Assembly (NCBI RefSeq): GCF_021365465.1
Contig: NZ_CP089932.1
Location: 3,720,001 to 3,784,000 of the forward strand
Direction of reading: 5' to 3'
Length of the DNA stretch: 64,000 nt
DNA from: Erwinia tracheiphila
Lineage (GTDB): Bacteria; Pseudomonadota; Gammaproteobacteria; Enterobacterales; Enterobacteriaceae
The position numbers were made by a program, and so were the translations under genes. Shown here in pieces: positions 28,086-37,283 of this stretch. A model generated the notes under the pieces. That model saw nothing but the letters and a program-made list of their open reading frames with translations. It ran no database searches and was not told where the DNA came from. Within the stretch, counting starts at the first letter, position 1; each line of letters opens with the position of its first letter.

Positions 28086-28129
28086 ATGGTTAGGAGATTG
28101 AATCGCCTCTTTTGAGATCGCCTGACCAT
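28086..28129. repeat. Conserved hairpin in IS91-family end, copy 2
   Basis: ATGGTTAGG (28086-28094) pairs with CCTGACCAT (28121-28129), with inner GAT/ATC pairing. It is the counterpart of 19962-20007; outer arms are shared while inner bases change on both sides, which supports a selected structure. Confidence 0.55.
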
Positions 28130-28227
28130 GAAAAGTGGCACGATCTACTCCATTGCTGCTGCTGATCTGTGTGGGTTTTGATGTGAAAATGCCATCTTCG
28201 CCGTATTTTTAACCTGAAACCTGTTTT

Positions 28228-29451
28228 TCAGGCGCACCGATCCAGCTCAGGCATCCGCAGCCATCGTTTTTTCGCCATCTGATACAGCCTGTCAGAGAGC
28301 ATTTTTGTAGCGTGATCGCCCGCCACAGCGCCGGCAAAACGCAGCCGGCCCTTGCACAGGATGCACTGGTACGGGTCGGTACCCAGGAAGGCTTTCATCA
28401 GCACCGCGAAACCCGGCTTCTGCGGTTTCTCACGCGGTGTCATCTCCAGCGCTTCGTAGACCTTTGGCAGTAGCGTGCCGCGTTTCCGGTTGGCCAGAAA
28501 ACCGTAGTAACGCACCATTTTAAAGTGTCGGGACGGGATGTGGCTGATGTAACGCCACAGCATCTCCTCCTGGCTTAGTTTCTGACGTTTGTGCTGCTGC
28601 GTGTTGTGGTCGTAGTACTGGTGCACCACCGAGCCGCCGCGGTAATGGCGCAACTGCGAAGCCGCGACCGGCGGCCGTTTCAGGTATCGGCCCAGGTATT
28701 TTACGCTGCGCCCGGCCCCGCGGGTCTTTTTGGCGAAGTGGACCTTCCAGTGGCGCTGATATTGCGCCTGCAGGTAGCGTTTCCACTGTTTCTCATCGCG
28801 GATATGCCCGAGGTTGGGCAGCTTGCCGGGATTGACTCGATCGTAGCTGTCACGCAGCAGGCGGATAACGGCACCGCGCCAGATAACTTCAACCTGCTGT
28901 TTTTTGAAGAACAGATCGCGCCAGACGCCGTGTCTGACGTCGAGGCCACCGCGGGTAATGGAGACGTGGATGTGCGGATGCTGATTGAGCTGGCGTCCGT
29001 AGGTGTGCAGGGCGCAGAAAATACCGACTTCAATACCCAGCTTGCGCGCGTGCCTGAGCATGGCGCGGGTGGCGCAGCGAAAAAGGTCGTTGAGCAGCGG
29101 CCAGTTGTTATTGAAGAACGGCCACAGTAAGTGCGGCATGGTGAAGGTGATGTGCTGCCAGTCGCAGTCGGGCAGGATGTGCTGCTGCCCGGCGATCCAT
29201 TGCTCGGTGCCCTTGAGGCCGCAGCTGCTGCAGGCCTTGGACTTGCAGCTCTGGCAGAGAAAGCGCGAGTGGGTACAGTCAGGGGAACTGCAGCAATAGC
29301 GGCGAACGCCCATGGCGCAGGTCCCGCAGGCAAGCATGCGCTCGACAGAGAGTTTGGTCCAGTCGCTGAGCTGATGGCCATTCTTATCAAGGAAGCGCTC
29401 CCAGCCGTCATCGTGCTGGAACAGGAGCTTTGCAGGTCGCGGTATGTACAT
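28228..29451 (-). CDS. IS91-family transposase (copy 2)
   Basis: The start is placed at the ATG at 29451 (MYIPRPAKLLFQHDDGWERF), because copy 1 begins at the same residue; a frame open further upstream to 29517 is not conserved. The 407-residue product is clearly related to copy 1 but diverged throughout. It has the HUH motif (QLNQHPHIHVSITRGG), the catalytic Tyr (MVRYYGFLANRKRG) and both Cys clusters. The frame is intact. The two copies are different elements of one family rather than recent duplicates. Confidence 0.88.
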   Translation of the reverse strand: MYIPRPAKLLFQHDDGWERFLDKNGHQLSDWTKLSVERMLACGTCAMGVRRYCCSSPDCTHSRFLCQSCKSKACSSCGLKGTEQWIAGQQHILPDCDWQHITFTMPHLLWPFFNNNWPLLNDLFRCATRAMLRHARKLGIEVGIFCALHTYGRQLNQHPHIHVSITRGGLDVRHGVWRDLFFKKQQVEVIWRGAVIRLLRDSYDRVNPGKLPNLGHIRDEKQWKRYLQAQYQRHWKVHFAKKTRGAGRSVKYLGRYLKRPPVAASQLRHYRGGSVVHQYYDHNTQQHKRQKLSQEEMLWRYISHIPSRHFKMVRYYGFLANRKRGTLLPKVYEALEMTPREKPQKPGFAVLMKAFLGTDPYQCILCKGRLRFAGAVAGDHATKMLSDRLYQMAKKRWLRMPELDRCA

Positions 29452-29646
29452 GAAAGACAGTATAAAATACGGCGATGAGGGTGGAAAGGACTTCGGCTGC
29501 GCAGCAGACGAGCTCACGCCGCAGGCGTGCTACCGTTCTTACAAAAACAGCGCGGCGGCTGAATGCGTCGATCTGTGAAGCAGGTGCGGCGATTTCTGTC
29601 GGGGTGATGTATCCCGCTCAGGCCCGTGGAGACGCAGCCGGACAAT

Positions 29647-29670
29647 CCCTCTGGATAACAAACCAGAGGG
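29647..29670. repeat. Perfect hairpin, likely IS91 origin end
   Basis: CCCTCTGG (29647-29654) and CCAGAGGG (29663-29670) form an 8-bp stem with an eight-base loop. It lies on the 5' side of the IS91 transposase, where the rolling-circle origin end is expected, and 49 bp after the yiaJ stop, so it could also end yiaJ transcription, though no T-run follows on that strand. Confidence 0.5.
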
Positions 29671-29718
29671 ATAGCGCCAGCAGCGCGTGTTCAGCGCCCT
29701 GAGCGGCACACCACTGAA

Positions 29719-30531
29719 TTAATCGTTATAAGCCAGCTCTGCCGAAATGGCCCGGGCGGTTTCGACCACCTGCGCCATCAGTTTTTTTATCCCGATCTGC
29801 TGTAGCTTCGCGGTAGGTAAAGACACTGACACAGAAAATGGCACCCGCTGTTGAATATCAAAGACCGGTGCCGCCAGGCAGGAGACCCCCAGCTCATTCT
29901 CTTCCCTGTCCATTGCGGTTTGCTGCTGGCGAATGGTTTTCAACTCTTCCAGCATTTCTGGCAAGGTGGTGATGGTATTCTTTGTCAGCTTCTGGATGGT
30001 GTCCTGATGCGTTGCCCAGTAGTGCGCCGGGTACTCTTCGCTGCCCCACGCCATAAAAATTTTTCCCATAGCCGAGCAGTAAAGCGGCATATGCTGGCCA
30101 ATATAGGCGCGGGTGCGCATCATACCCGTGGTAGGTTCCAGCTTATAAATCAGAATTACATGATCGTCTTCCCGGCTGGAGAAATTGACCGTTTCGCCCA
30201 CCTGCAGATTCAGTTTCTCCAGATGCGGTGCCGCCACATGGATGATATTCAACGACGACAGCGCTTTTTGCCCCACCGAGATAAACTTGGTGGTGAGCCG
30301 ATAGCTGCCGGGCGAGGGGGCCTGGGTAACATAACCGCTGCTGTGCAGCCCCTGCAGCAGCCGGTGTACGGTGCTTTTGTTCATCCTGGAAAGCTCTGAC
30401 AGCGTCGCCAGCGGGCAGCCGTTTGGATAATTACTTAATATTTCAATTAGCTGCAGGCCACGAAACAGGCTCTGGGTGCCCGCAGGCTGATCCTTTTTAT
30501 CGTCCTTTGCGGTATCCGCTTTTACGCTCAT
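29719..30531 (-). CDS. yiaJ: IclR-family repressor YiaJ
   Basis: A 270-residue product. The winged HTH lies at about residues 23-85 (LFRGLQLIEILSNYPNGCPL, SELSRMNKSTVHRLLQGLHS) and the IclR effector domain follows (TVNFSSREDDHVILIYKLEP, GQHMPLYCSAMGKIFMAWGS, ELGVSCLAAPVFD). Length and sequence pattern fit YiaJ, which represses the yiaK-S genes in E. coli. It is transcribed away from the ABC-transporter operon; an operator-like palindrome lies between them at 30769. The effector ligand cannot be read from the sequence. Confidence 0.85.
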   Translation of the reverse strand: MSVKADTAKDDKKDQPAGTQSLFRGLQLIEILSNYPNGCPLATLSELSRMNKSTVHRLLQGLHSSGYVTQAPSPGSYRLTTKFISVGQKALSSLNIIHVAAPHLEKLNLQVGETVNFSSREDDHVILIYKLEPTTGMMRTRAYIGQHMPLYCSAMGKIFMAWGSEEYPAHYWATHQDTIQKLTKNTITTLPEMLEELKTIRQQQTAMDREENELGVSCLAAPVFDIQQRVPFSVSVSLPTAKLQQIGIKKLMAQVVETARAISAELAYND

Positions 30532-30768
30532 TCACACTTCCTCTTAGTTTCCGCACAGGCTATATCGGACTTTTTCTGATGGTAACGCAAGCCTCCCGGG
30601 CTGTGAATATGTCACCATGCTTCGCGCTTAATCTTAGCCTGAAAAATCGCTGGAAGCGAAGTGAGTCATTCATCACACTTCTATAACATAACAAATAACT
30701 AATTGATTTTTATCTTAAAATAAAACCTTCACATCTTTGCTTTTCGCTAGAATGAAGAATAGTATTTT

Positions 30769-30783
30769 TGGAACTTAATTTCG
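30769..30783. promoter_or_regulatory. Candidate YiaJ operator before ABC operon
   Basis: TGGAACTTAATTTCG resembles the IclR operator consensus TGGAAATNATTTCCA in most defined positions. It lies 87 bp before the ABC ATPase start and in the divergent yiaJ intergenic region, suitable for controlling both directions. Confidence 0.45.
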
Positions 30784-30855
30784 TATATTGGAATTTGCGG
30801 CTGTTTATGATGTTGTGCCGCCGCGGATATTCGTCTGTTGTTGCAGGAGACTGTT

Positions 30856-32382
30856 ATGCAGAATAGCCCCGAAACAGCCCTACTTACGTTAAGCCATATT
30901 ACCAAACGCTTCGGCGGCAATATCGCTGTGAATGATGTCAGTCTGGAAGTGCATCCCGGCGAAGTACTGGCGCTGCTGGGTGAAAACGGTGCTGGCAAAT
31001 CGACTCTCATCAAAATCGTTGCCGGTGTGTATCCGCGTGACGGCGGCGATATCCACTTTAACGGTGCCAGTATTGCTTCCGCCGCCGCGGTGAAAACCGC
31101 CACGCATCAGCCTATCGCCTTTATTCATCAGGATCTCGGCCTGATCGAGTGGATGACGGTGGCCGAAAACATGGCGTTGGTCATGGGTTTCACCCGTTGC
31201 CTGGGGTTGATTGACTGGCGCGCGGTGCGCGAGCGTTCCCGCCAGGCGCTGGAGGAGGTCGGCATCGCCCTCGAACCGGATGCCCGCGTATTTGAGCTGT
31301 CGCGCACCGAAAAATCACTGCTGGCCATTGCCCGTGCGGTGGCGGTCAACGCGCAAGTGCTGGTGCTGGATGAACCTACGGCCTCACTGCCTGCCAACGA
31401 TGTCCGCCATTTGTTCAGCGTGATTAATCGTTTGAAAGCGAAGAAAGTCGGCATGGTCTACGTGACCCACCGCTTGGATGAAGTGATTGAAATTGCCGAC
31501 CGCGTCTGCGTGATGCGCGATGGTAAACGCGTGGCGGGCGGCTATACCCGCGACTACAGTCTGCGCAACCTGGTGGAGATGATCGTTGGTGAAGCGGTGG
31601 AGGGCAATCAGCGTGAGCCTCTGCCGGAAAAAGCCGATCCGGTACTGACTCTCGATAAGGTATGCATCAATGAAGTGGGTCCGGTCTCTTTCAGCCTGCA
31701 ACCCGGAGAGATGCTGGCGCTGGCCGGCCTGCGCGGGGCTGGCCAGGAAGAGATAGGACGTCTGCTGTTCGGCGAGCGTCAGATTACCGACGGCAGCATC
31801 CGCTTTCGCCAGCAGAGCTATCAGGCCTGCTCGCCACAACAGGCGATGGCGGCTGGCGTGTCGCTGGTGGCGGGCGACCGTACCGGTGAAAGTCTGGTGA
31901 TGTCGATGAGCGTGCGCGAAAACCTGTTTCTGAACCCGTGCGCCAGCGGCCACCATATGCTTTCACACTATGGTCGCCGTGCCGAACTGGGCACCAGCTG
32001 GTGGAAAATGCAGCTATTCGACGTCCGCCCGAAAGATGTCAGCCTCGATATCAGCGCCCTTTCCGGCGGCAACCAGCAGAAAGTGGTGATGGCGCGCTGG
32101 ATGCACCTCAACGCGCCGCTGCTGATATTGGAAGATCCCACAGCCGGCGTTGATGTTGGTGCCCGCGAAGAAATCTACCATCTGCTGAACAAAGCGCTGA
32201 CCGATGGGGTTGCCGTGCTGGTGATCTCCAGCGACTTTGAAGAGATCGCCCATATCTGTAACCGTGCGCTGGTGTTTAATCGCGGTGAAATCGTCGGCGA
32301 GCTGACAAACGATCGGGTCAGCTTTGCCAGTCTGCTTGAGCTGGCCTCTGCCAGCAGTGAATCCACTGTCGCCACCGTCTGA
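30856..32382 (+). CDS. Sugar ABC transporter, double ATPase (CUT2)
   Basis: 508 residues from the ATG at 30856 with a strong CAGGAGA site. Two ABC domains as in RbsA/XylG. The N-terminal one has Walker A GENGAGKST (residues 42-50), an atypical signature segment LSRTEKSLLAIARA and Walker B VLVLDEPTASLP. The C-terminal one has a degenerate Walker A (GLRGAGQEEIG), signature ALSGGNQQKVVMARWM and Walker B LLILEDPTAGVDVGA. It powers uptake with the permease and binding protein encoded next. First gene of the four-gene operon that ends at 35482. Confidence 0.9.
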   Translation: MQNSPETALLTLSHITKRFGGNIAVNDVSLEVHPGEVLALLGENGAGKSTLIKIVAGVYPRDGGDIHFNGASIASAAAVKTATHQPIAFIHQDLGLIEWMTVAENMALVMGFTRCLGLIDWRAVRERSRQALEEVGIALEPDARVFELSRTEKSLLAIARAVAVNAQVLVLDEPTASLPANDVRHLFSVINRLKAKKVGMVYVTHRLDEVIEIADRVCVMRDGKRVAGGYTRDYSLRNLVEMIVGEAVEGNQREPLPEKADPVLTLDKVCINEVGPVSFSLQPGEMLALAGLRGAGQEEIGRLLFGERQITDGSIRFRQQSYQACSPQQAMAAGVSLVAGDRTGESLVMSMSVRENLFLNPCASGHHMLSHYGRRAELGTSWWKMQLFDVRPKDVSLDISALSGGNQQKVVMARWMHLNAPLLILEDPTAGVDVGAREEIYHLLNKALTDGVAVLVISSDFEEIAHICNRALVFNRGEIVGELTNDRVSFASLLELASASSESTVATV

Positions 32383-32422
32383 AATTGCAACGCCACCCGC
32401 AGGCGGTGGCAGGAGAAGCTTT

Positions 32423-33523
32423 ATGTCTAAAACGTCCGTTAAGTCGACCGCGCTGGAGCAACGGGTCACCCTCGCTCAACACGGTGCCGGTCCGTGGTCG
32501 ATGCAAATCGTTACCCGCTATGGCCTGCTGTTGCTGTGTATTCTGCTGGCCGTGCTGTTTTCCGCGCTGTCGCCGTCGTTCGCCAGCATGCTGACGCTGC
32601 AGGCGATCCTGTCAAGTAAAGCCAAGATTGCTCTGCTGGCGCTGGCGGCGACCATCCCAATGATTGTCGGCAAGATCGACCTTAACGTCGGCTTTGGCAT
32701 TGTACTGTGGCATATTCTTGCTATCACCCTGCAGGTGCAATATGGCTTTTCCTGGCAGATGGCGGTGCTGGCGGTGCTGGCCATCTCCGCGCTCTATGGC
32801 CTGCTGAACGGCATTCTGGTTGCGCTGGCGGATATTGACAGCTTTGTTGCCACCCTAGGTTCCGGGACCGTGCTGTACGCTATCGCGCTGTGGCACTCCG
32901 GCGGTCGCCAAATCGTCGGTGATCTGTCCGATGCCTTTACCGCGCTGCACTACACCAACATTTTCGGCATCCCAATCGGGGCTTTCTATGTGCTGGCCGT
33001 GGCGATTGTGCTGTGGCTGATTACCGAACATACCCCGCTGGGCCGCTGCATGTATGCAGTGGGTGGTAATCCGGCGGCGGCGCGGCTGAACGGCATCGCC
33101 GTTAATAAATTCACCATCGGTGCGTTTATTGCCTCCAGCGTGCTTACCGGGTTCAGCGGTGTGCTGATTGCCGCCGAGCAGGGCGTGGGACAGGCCAGCG
33201 TGGGCATGGACTATCTGCTGCCCGCACTGGTCGGTGCTTTCCTCGGCAGCACCACGATTCGTCCGGGCCGGGTTAATGTCTGGGGTACGATGGTGGGGAT
33301 TGCCATTCTGGCCGTCGGCATTGCCGGTATCCAGCAGTTCGGCGGCGAATTCTGGGTTGAACCGCTGTTTAACGGTGCCACGCTGCTGCTCTCTATTACG
33401 CTTGCCGGCTACGCCCAGCGCCGCCGGATGCTCAACCAGAAAGCCGTGGTGCGTAGCCAAAGCGCCACGGCGGCCTCTTCTGACCCTAATCAAAAATCCA
33501 TGACTCCTGGGAGTTCGCTATGA
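32423..33523 (+). CDS. Sugar ABC transporter permease (CUT2)
   Basis: The start is the ATG at 32423 (MSKTSVKSTALEQRVTLAQH) after AGGAGAAG; frames open further upstream overlap the ATPase gene and are not needed. The 366-residue inner-membrane protein has about ten hydrophobic helices and the BPD_transp_2 features of RbsC-like permeases (PMIVGKIDLNVGFGIVLWHI, LGRCMYAVGGNPAAARLNGI, YLLPALVGAFLGSTTIRPGR). Its stop overlaps the next start in an ATGA. Confidence 0.88.
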   Translation: MSKTSVKSTALEQRVTLAQHGAGPWSMQIVTRYGLLLLCILLAVLFSALSPSFASMLTLQAILSSKAKIALLALAATIPMIVGKIDLNVGFGIVLWHILAITLQVQYGFSWQMAVLAVLAISALYGLLNGILVALADIDSFVATLGSGTVLYAIALWHSGGRQIVGDLSDAFTALHYTNIFGIPIGAFYVLAVAIVLWLITEHTPLGRCMYAVGGNPAAARLNGIAVNKFTIGAFIASSVLTGFSGVLIAAEQGVGQASVGMDYLLPALVGAFLGSTTIRPGRVNVWGTMVGIAILAVGIAGIQQFGGEFWVEPLFNGATLLLSITLAGYAQRRRMLNQKAVVRSQSATAASSDPNQKSMTPGSSL

Positions 33524-34620
33524 AAATGCACGTACTTGCACTGCCCCTTTCTGCTCTGCTGGCCACGGTGCTGCCAGCGCACGCTGACAGCTATCTCGAC
33601 CAGGCAACGGCCGCTGTTCAGAAAGCCACGGGCAGTGTTACCGCATGGGGTGGTCCCACCAGCGGCCCTAAGCTGCAACCGGGTAAGAAAGTGATTTTTA
33701 TCGCTTCCGATATGAAAAACGGTGGTGTGCAGGGTGTGCAGCAGGGGTTAAGTGAGGCGGCCCAGGCGGCGGACTGGAAGCTGGAGACGCTTGACGGGAG
33801 CGGCTCGGTAAAAGATCAGCTTGCCGCGCTTAATCAGGCCATTGCCCAGCGACCGGATGGCATCGTGATCGGTGGCTGGAACCCTAACGTGGCGAAAATG
33901 CTGCTGAAAAAAGCGGTGCAGCAAAAAATTGTGCTGATGGCGTGGCACGCGGTGCCGCAGCCGGGGCCAATTCCGCAGTATGGCGTGACCACCAATATCA
34001 CCTCCAGTTCCACCGACGTGGCGCGGCTGACGGCGCAGTACGCTGTTGTGCAATCCGGTGGTAAGGCCAGCGTGCTGATCTTCACTGATTCGCTTTATCA
34101 AATCGCGCTGGACAAAGCCAACACCATGAAGCAGGAGATCGAGAAATGTAGCGGCTGTAAGGTGGTGGAGTTTATCGATACGCCGCTGGCCGACACCGCC
34201 AACCGCATGCCTTCAATGACCTTCAGCCTGCTGCAAAAATATGGTGACCGTTTTCAGTACGCGCTGGCGATTAACGATCTCTATTTTGATTTTATGGCTC
34301 CGGCGCTGAAGATTGCCGGAAAGGGGGGCAGTAAAGCGCCGTTTAATATCTCTGCCGGTGACGGCTCGGTGTCAGCTTTCCAGCGTATCCGCAGCGGCGA
34401 CAGCCAGATCGGGACCGTAGCCGAACCGCTGAAGCTACATGGCTGGCAGCTCCTGGACGAATTTAACCGTGCCTTTGCCGGCCAGCCGCCCTCAGGCTAT
34501 GTGACGCCGCCGCATCTGATAACCAAAGAGAATATCGGCAGTGATGGCGGGTCGCAGAATCATTTCGACCCGCAGAACGATTATCAGGGCCATTACAAAA
34601 CCATCTGGGGTGTGAACTAA
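33520..34620 (+). CDS. Periplasmic sugar-binding protein (CUT2)
   Basis: A 366-residue product with a signal peptide cleaved after residue 22 (LLATVLPAHA). The type I periplasmic-binding fold is visible (KKVIFIASDMKNGGVQGVQQ, LNQAIAQRPDGIVIGGWNPN, YALAINDLYFDFMAPALKIA). It delivers the substrate to the permease and ATPase encoded just upstream, with which it is translationally coupled. A Cys pair in EKCSGCKVVEF could form a periplasmic disulfide. The ligand is inferred from the operon to be a sugar acid or lactone. Confidence 0.87.
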   Translation: MKMHVLALPLSALLATVLPAHADSYLDQATAAVQKATGSVTAWGGPTSGPKLQPGKKVIFIASDMKNGGVQGVQQGLSEAAQAADWKLETLDGSGSVKDQLAALNQAIAQRPDGIVIGGWNPNVAKMLLKKAVQQKIVLMAWHAVPQPGPIPQYGVTTNITSSSTDVARLTAQYAVVQSGGKASVLIFTDSLYQIALDKANTMKQEIEKCSGCKVVEFIDTPLADTANRMPSMTFSLLQKYGDRFQYALAINDLYFDFMAPALKIAGKGGSKAPFNISAGDGSVSAFQRIRSGDSQIGTVAEPLKLHGWQLLDEFNRAFAGQPPSGYVTPPHLITKENIGSDGGSQNHFDPQNDYQGHYKTIWGVN

Positions 34621-34630
34621 CGGAGACACT

Positions 34631-35482
34631 ATGGCAATCACTGACGATCTGGTTATTGAGAAGCTCTGCTCCCCGGCAATATGGGCAGAAGGCCCGGTGT
34701 GGCTACCACAGCAGGATGCGGTGGTGTTCAGCGATGTGAAGGGCAACCGTATGTTTTGTTGGCAGCGGCGCGGCGAGTTAACGCTGTGGCGCGCGTCTTC
34801 AAACTTCACGAACGGCAACGCGCGGGACAGCGAGGGCAGGGTGATCAGCTGTGAGCATGGTCGCCGCTGCATTAGCCGCACCGAATTTGACGGTAGCGTC
34901 ACCCTGCTGGTGGATAAAGTCGATGGCAGGCGTTTTAACTCGCCGAATGACGTGGTGGTCTGTTCCGATGGTACCCTCTGGTTTACCGATCCACCCTACG
35001 GTATTACCAGCGATATTGAGGGCTACCATGCCCATAGTCAGGTGATCGGCTGCTATCTCTACTGCTTCGATCCGGCCAGCGGCAGACTGAGCATTGCTGC
35101 CAGCGATCTACAGCGCCCTAACGGGCTGGCCTTTTCACCGGATGAGAGCCTGATGTACGTGGCGGATATGTCGATCGTTGATTTTCCGACGCTGGGCCGC
35201 CGCGAACTGCGGGTTTACACGGTGGACGGCAATCGTCTGAGCAACGGTAGAGCGTTTGCCGAGGTGGCGCCGGGCATCCCGGACGGCTTCTGTGTCGACC
35301 GACGGGGTAACATCTGGTGTAGCTGCGCCGATGGCGTTATCGCCTTTGACAGCAGCGGTCGGGCCATCGGCAAAATCCCGCTTCCGGAGTGTGTCTCTAA
35401 CTGCACTTTCGGCGGCCCGGATGGCGACGAGCTGTATATCACCGCAACCACGTCGCTGTATCGCGTACGTATCAGGCAGTAA
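34631..35482 (+). CDS. SMP-30/gluconolactonase family lactonase
   Basis: A 283-residue product with the six-bladed propeller of SMP-30-type lactonases. Expected metal ligands are the Glu in WAEGPVWLP, the Asn in FNSPNDVVV, the Asn in QRPNGLAFSPD and the Asp in GIPDGFCVDRRGNIWC. It hydrolyses a sugar-acid lactone in the cytoplasm (no signal peptide). It starts 10 bp after the binding-protein gene with a GGAGA site, so it is part of the transporter operon; the imported compound is therefore probably a lactone. Dehydroascorbate would fit the downstream diketogulonate pathway; that assignment is inference. Confidence 0.85.
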   Translation: MAITDDLVIEKLCSPAIWAEGPVWLPQQDAVVFSDVKGNRMFCWQRRGELTLWRASSNFTNGNARDSEGRVISCEHGRRCISRTEFDGSVTLLVDKVDGRRFNSPNDVVVCSDGTLWFTDPPYGITSDIEGYHAHSQVIGCYLYCFDPASGRLSIAASDLQRPNGLAFSPDESLMYVADMSIVDFPTLGRRELRVYTVDGNRLSNGRAFAEVAPGIPDGFCVDRRGNIWCSCADGVIAFDSSGRAIGKIPLPECVSNCTFGGPDGDELYITATTSLYRVRIRQ

Positions 35483-35581
35483 TGCACGTGGGTTAGCCGG
35501 GGCGTACACCTGGTAAAATGCTGGCGGAACCGTTTGATACGGCATCCGCATCGCACACAGCAGGTTATTTTAGCTGTATAA

Positions 35582-35609
35582 CCGACGTCGGGTGACTCCC
35601 CGACGTCGG
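35582..35609 (+). terminator. Strong hairpin after lactonase gene
   Basis: A perfect 11-bp stem, CCGACGTCGGG (35582-35592) with CCCGACGTCGG (35599-35609), loop TGACTC. It ends the ABC-lactonase operon 100 bp after its stop codon; no clear poly-T follows, so it may attenuate rather than fully terminate. Confidence 0.6.
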
Positions 35610-35744
35610 CTTCCCTACGCCTGCCGATCACCCGATGTGGTCACGATCACATAAGTTAATATTAATTTTATATTATTGTTTTTTTAACAAAAAATTACAT
35701 GTCTGTTTCTTTGACTTCATCTGAATAACCTCATACGATTTAGT

Positions 35745-35759
35745 TGGAATGACATTCCA
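35745..35759. promoter_or_regulatory. Candidate YiaJ operator before yiaK
   Basis: TGGAATGACATTCCA is a perfect 7-1-7 palindrome and matches the outer part of the IclR consensus TGGAAATNATTTCCA. It lies 40 bp before the yiaK start, where it would overlap a promoter. Together with the site at 30769 it suggests that YiaJ controls both operons. Confidence 0.6.
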
Positions 35760-35798
35760 TATATTGAAATAAATCATGAGCGGGGGAGAAACAGCAGC

Positions 35799-36797
35799 AT
35801 GAGAATCAGTTACCAGCAGTTAAAGCAGGAATTCCTGCGGGTGTTACTGGCGCACGGCGTATCGAGTGATAAGGCTGAGGCCTGCGCTACTCTGTTTGCC
35901 GATACCAGCGAACGCGGCGTCTATTCCCACGGCGTAAATCGCTTCACCCGCTTTATTCAACAGTTGGACGCCGGGCACATCGTGCCGGAGGCGACACCGG
36001 AAAAAATGCTGTCGCTGGGCGCCATTGAACAGTGGGATGCCCATCGTGCCATCGGCAACCTGACCGCAACCGCGATGATGGATCGTGCTATCCAGCTTGC
36101 CGATAATCACGGTATTGGTCTGGTTGCGCTGCGCAACGCTAACCACTGGATGCGCGGCGGTAGCTACGGCTGGCAGGCGGCGGAGAAGGGCTACATCGGC
36201 GTCTGCTGGACCAACTCCATTGCGGTGATGCCGCCGTGGGGGGCAAAGAACTGCGCGATTGGCACCAACCCGCTGATCGTCGCTGTGCCGGGTGAACCAA
36301 TCACCATGGTGGATATGTCAATGTCGATGTTTTCCTACGGCATGCTGGAAATTAACCGCCTGGCGGGTAAATCCCTGCCAGTGGATGGCGGCTTTGATAA
36401 CGACGGCAATTACACCCGCGACCCTGCCGTTATCGAAGAAAACCGCCGCATTCTGCCAATGGGTTACTGGAAAGGATCGGCGCTTTCTATTGTGCTCGAT
36501 ATGGTTGCCACCCTGCTTTCTAACGGTGCGTCGGTGACGGAGGTCACGCAGGACAACGGCGACGAATTTGGCATCTCGCAGGTGTTTATCGCCATCGACG
36601 TTGACCGTCTGATCGATGGCCCAACCCGTGACGCCAAGCTGGCCCGCATTCGCGAATCGATCAGCGAGGCTGACCGCGCCGACAGCGAGCAGGCCATCCG
36701 CCTGCCGGGCCACAAGTTCCCCGGCATCCGTGCTGAAAACCAGCGCCTCGGCATTCCGGTCGATGAACGCGTCTGGGCGCGTATTCAGGCACTCTGA
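35799..36797 (+). CDS. yiaK: 2,3-diketo-L-gulonate reductase YiaK
   Basis: A 332-residue member of the malate/L-lactate/sulfolactate dehydrogenase (Ldh2) family, the same length as E. coli YiaK. The catalytic His is His44 in [10 protein letters not shown]; other family blocks are [39 protein letters not shown] and the C-terminal [19 protein letters not shown]. It reduces 2,3-diketo-L-gulonate to 3-keto-L-gulonate with NADH. First gene of the seven-gene catabolic operon. Confidence 0.92.
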   Translation: MRISYQQLKQEFLRVLLAHGVSSDKAEACATLFADTSERGVYSHGVNRFTRFIQQLDAGHIVPEATPEKMLSLGAIEQWDAHRAIGNLTATAMMDRAIQLADNHGIGLVALRNANHWMRGGSYGWQAAEKGYIGVCWTNSIAVMPPWGAKNCAIGTNPLIVAVPGEPITMVDMSMSMFSYGMLEINRLAGKSLPVDGGFDNDGNYTRDPAVIEENRRILPMGYWKGSALSIVLDMVATLLSNGASVTEVTQDNGDEFGISQVFIAIDVDRLIDGPTRDAKLARIRESISEADRADSEQAIRLPGHKFPGIRAENQRLGIPVDERVWARIQAL

Positions 36798-36810
36798 CAG
36801 GAGCAACCCA

Positions 36811-37269
36811 ATGATTTTTGGTCATATCAACAATACCGAGGCGTACCACTATCCCGCCGCCGTCGCCTGCGCGATTGCGTATCACGATTTCCAAAACATG
36901 GTTGCAGGACGTCATGAGGTCAGCGAAACCGGCTGGGTAGTCCAGGTGCTGGATCTGCAAACCGGTCCGTACGACGAAAACTACCCGGAGGCGCATCGCC
37001 ATGTCGTTGACGTGCAGTATCTGGTCCAGGGTGAGGAGCATATCGGCGTGGCCACGGAGAAAACCGGGCTGGCTATCCATCAACCCTGGGACGCCAGCCG
37101 CGATATTATTTTTTATCGCGATGCCCCCTCCGAGACGCTGCTGTTGATGAAGCCCGGCAATTTTGCCGTGTTTTTCCCGCAGGATATTCACCGCCCTAAC
37201 TGTATGATCGGCGAGTCAAAGCCGATCCGCAAAGTGGTGGTTAAGATCCCGGTTGCCGACTTCACCTAA
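36811..37269 (+). CDS. yiaL: YhcH/YjgK/YiaL family protein
   Basis: 152 residues from the ATG at 36811, 14 bp after yiaK, with an ACAGGAG site. Cupin-like DUF386 family: VSETGWVVQVLDLQTGPYDE, YPEAHRHVVDVQYLVQGEEH, MLMKPGNF-type strand LLLMKPGNFAVFFPQDIHRP. The His/Glu cluster (EAHRH, E in QGEEH, H in DIHRP) is the presumed metal site. Relatives are sugar isomerase or anomerase-like; the precise role of YiaL is not established. Confidence 0.87.
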   Translation: MIFGHINNTEAYHYPAAVACAIAYHDFQNMVAGRHEVSETGWVVQVLDLQTGPYDENYPEAHRHVVDVQYLVQGEEHIGVATEKTGLAIHQPWDASRDIIFYRDAPSETLLLMKPGNFAVFFPQDIHRPNCMIGESKPIRKVVVKIPVADFT

Positions 37270-37283
37270 TCAGGGAGCATGTT

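Larger units (their letters stand above)
28086..29670 (-). mobile_element. IS91-family element (copy 2)
   Basis: Runs from the hairpin at 28086 through the shared TTTTTAACCTGAAA segment and the transposase to a perfect hairpin at 29647-29670. Boundaries are approximate. It sits inside the IS5-bounded region, beside yiaJ. Confidence 0.6.

Noticed and set aside
32855..33493. Long minus-strand open frame across the ABC permease gene
   Set aside because: Antisense shadow of a GC-rich coding region; no ribosome site or family.
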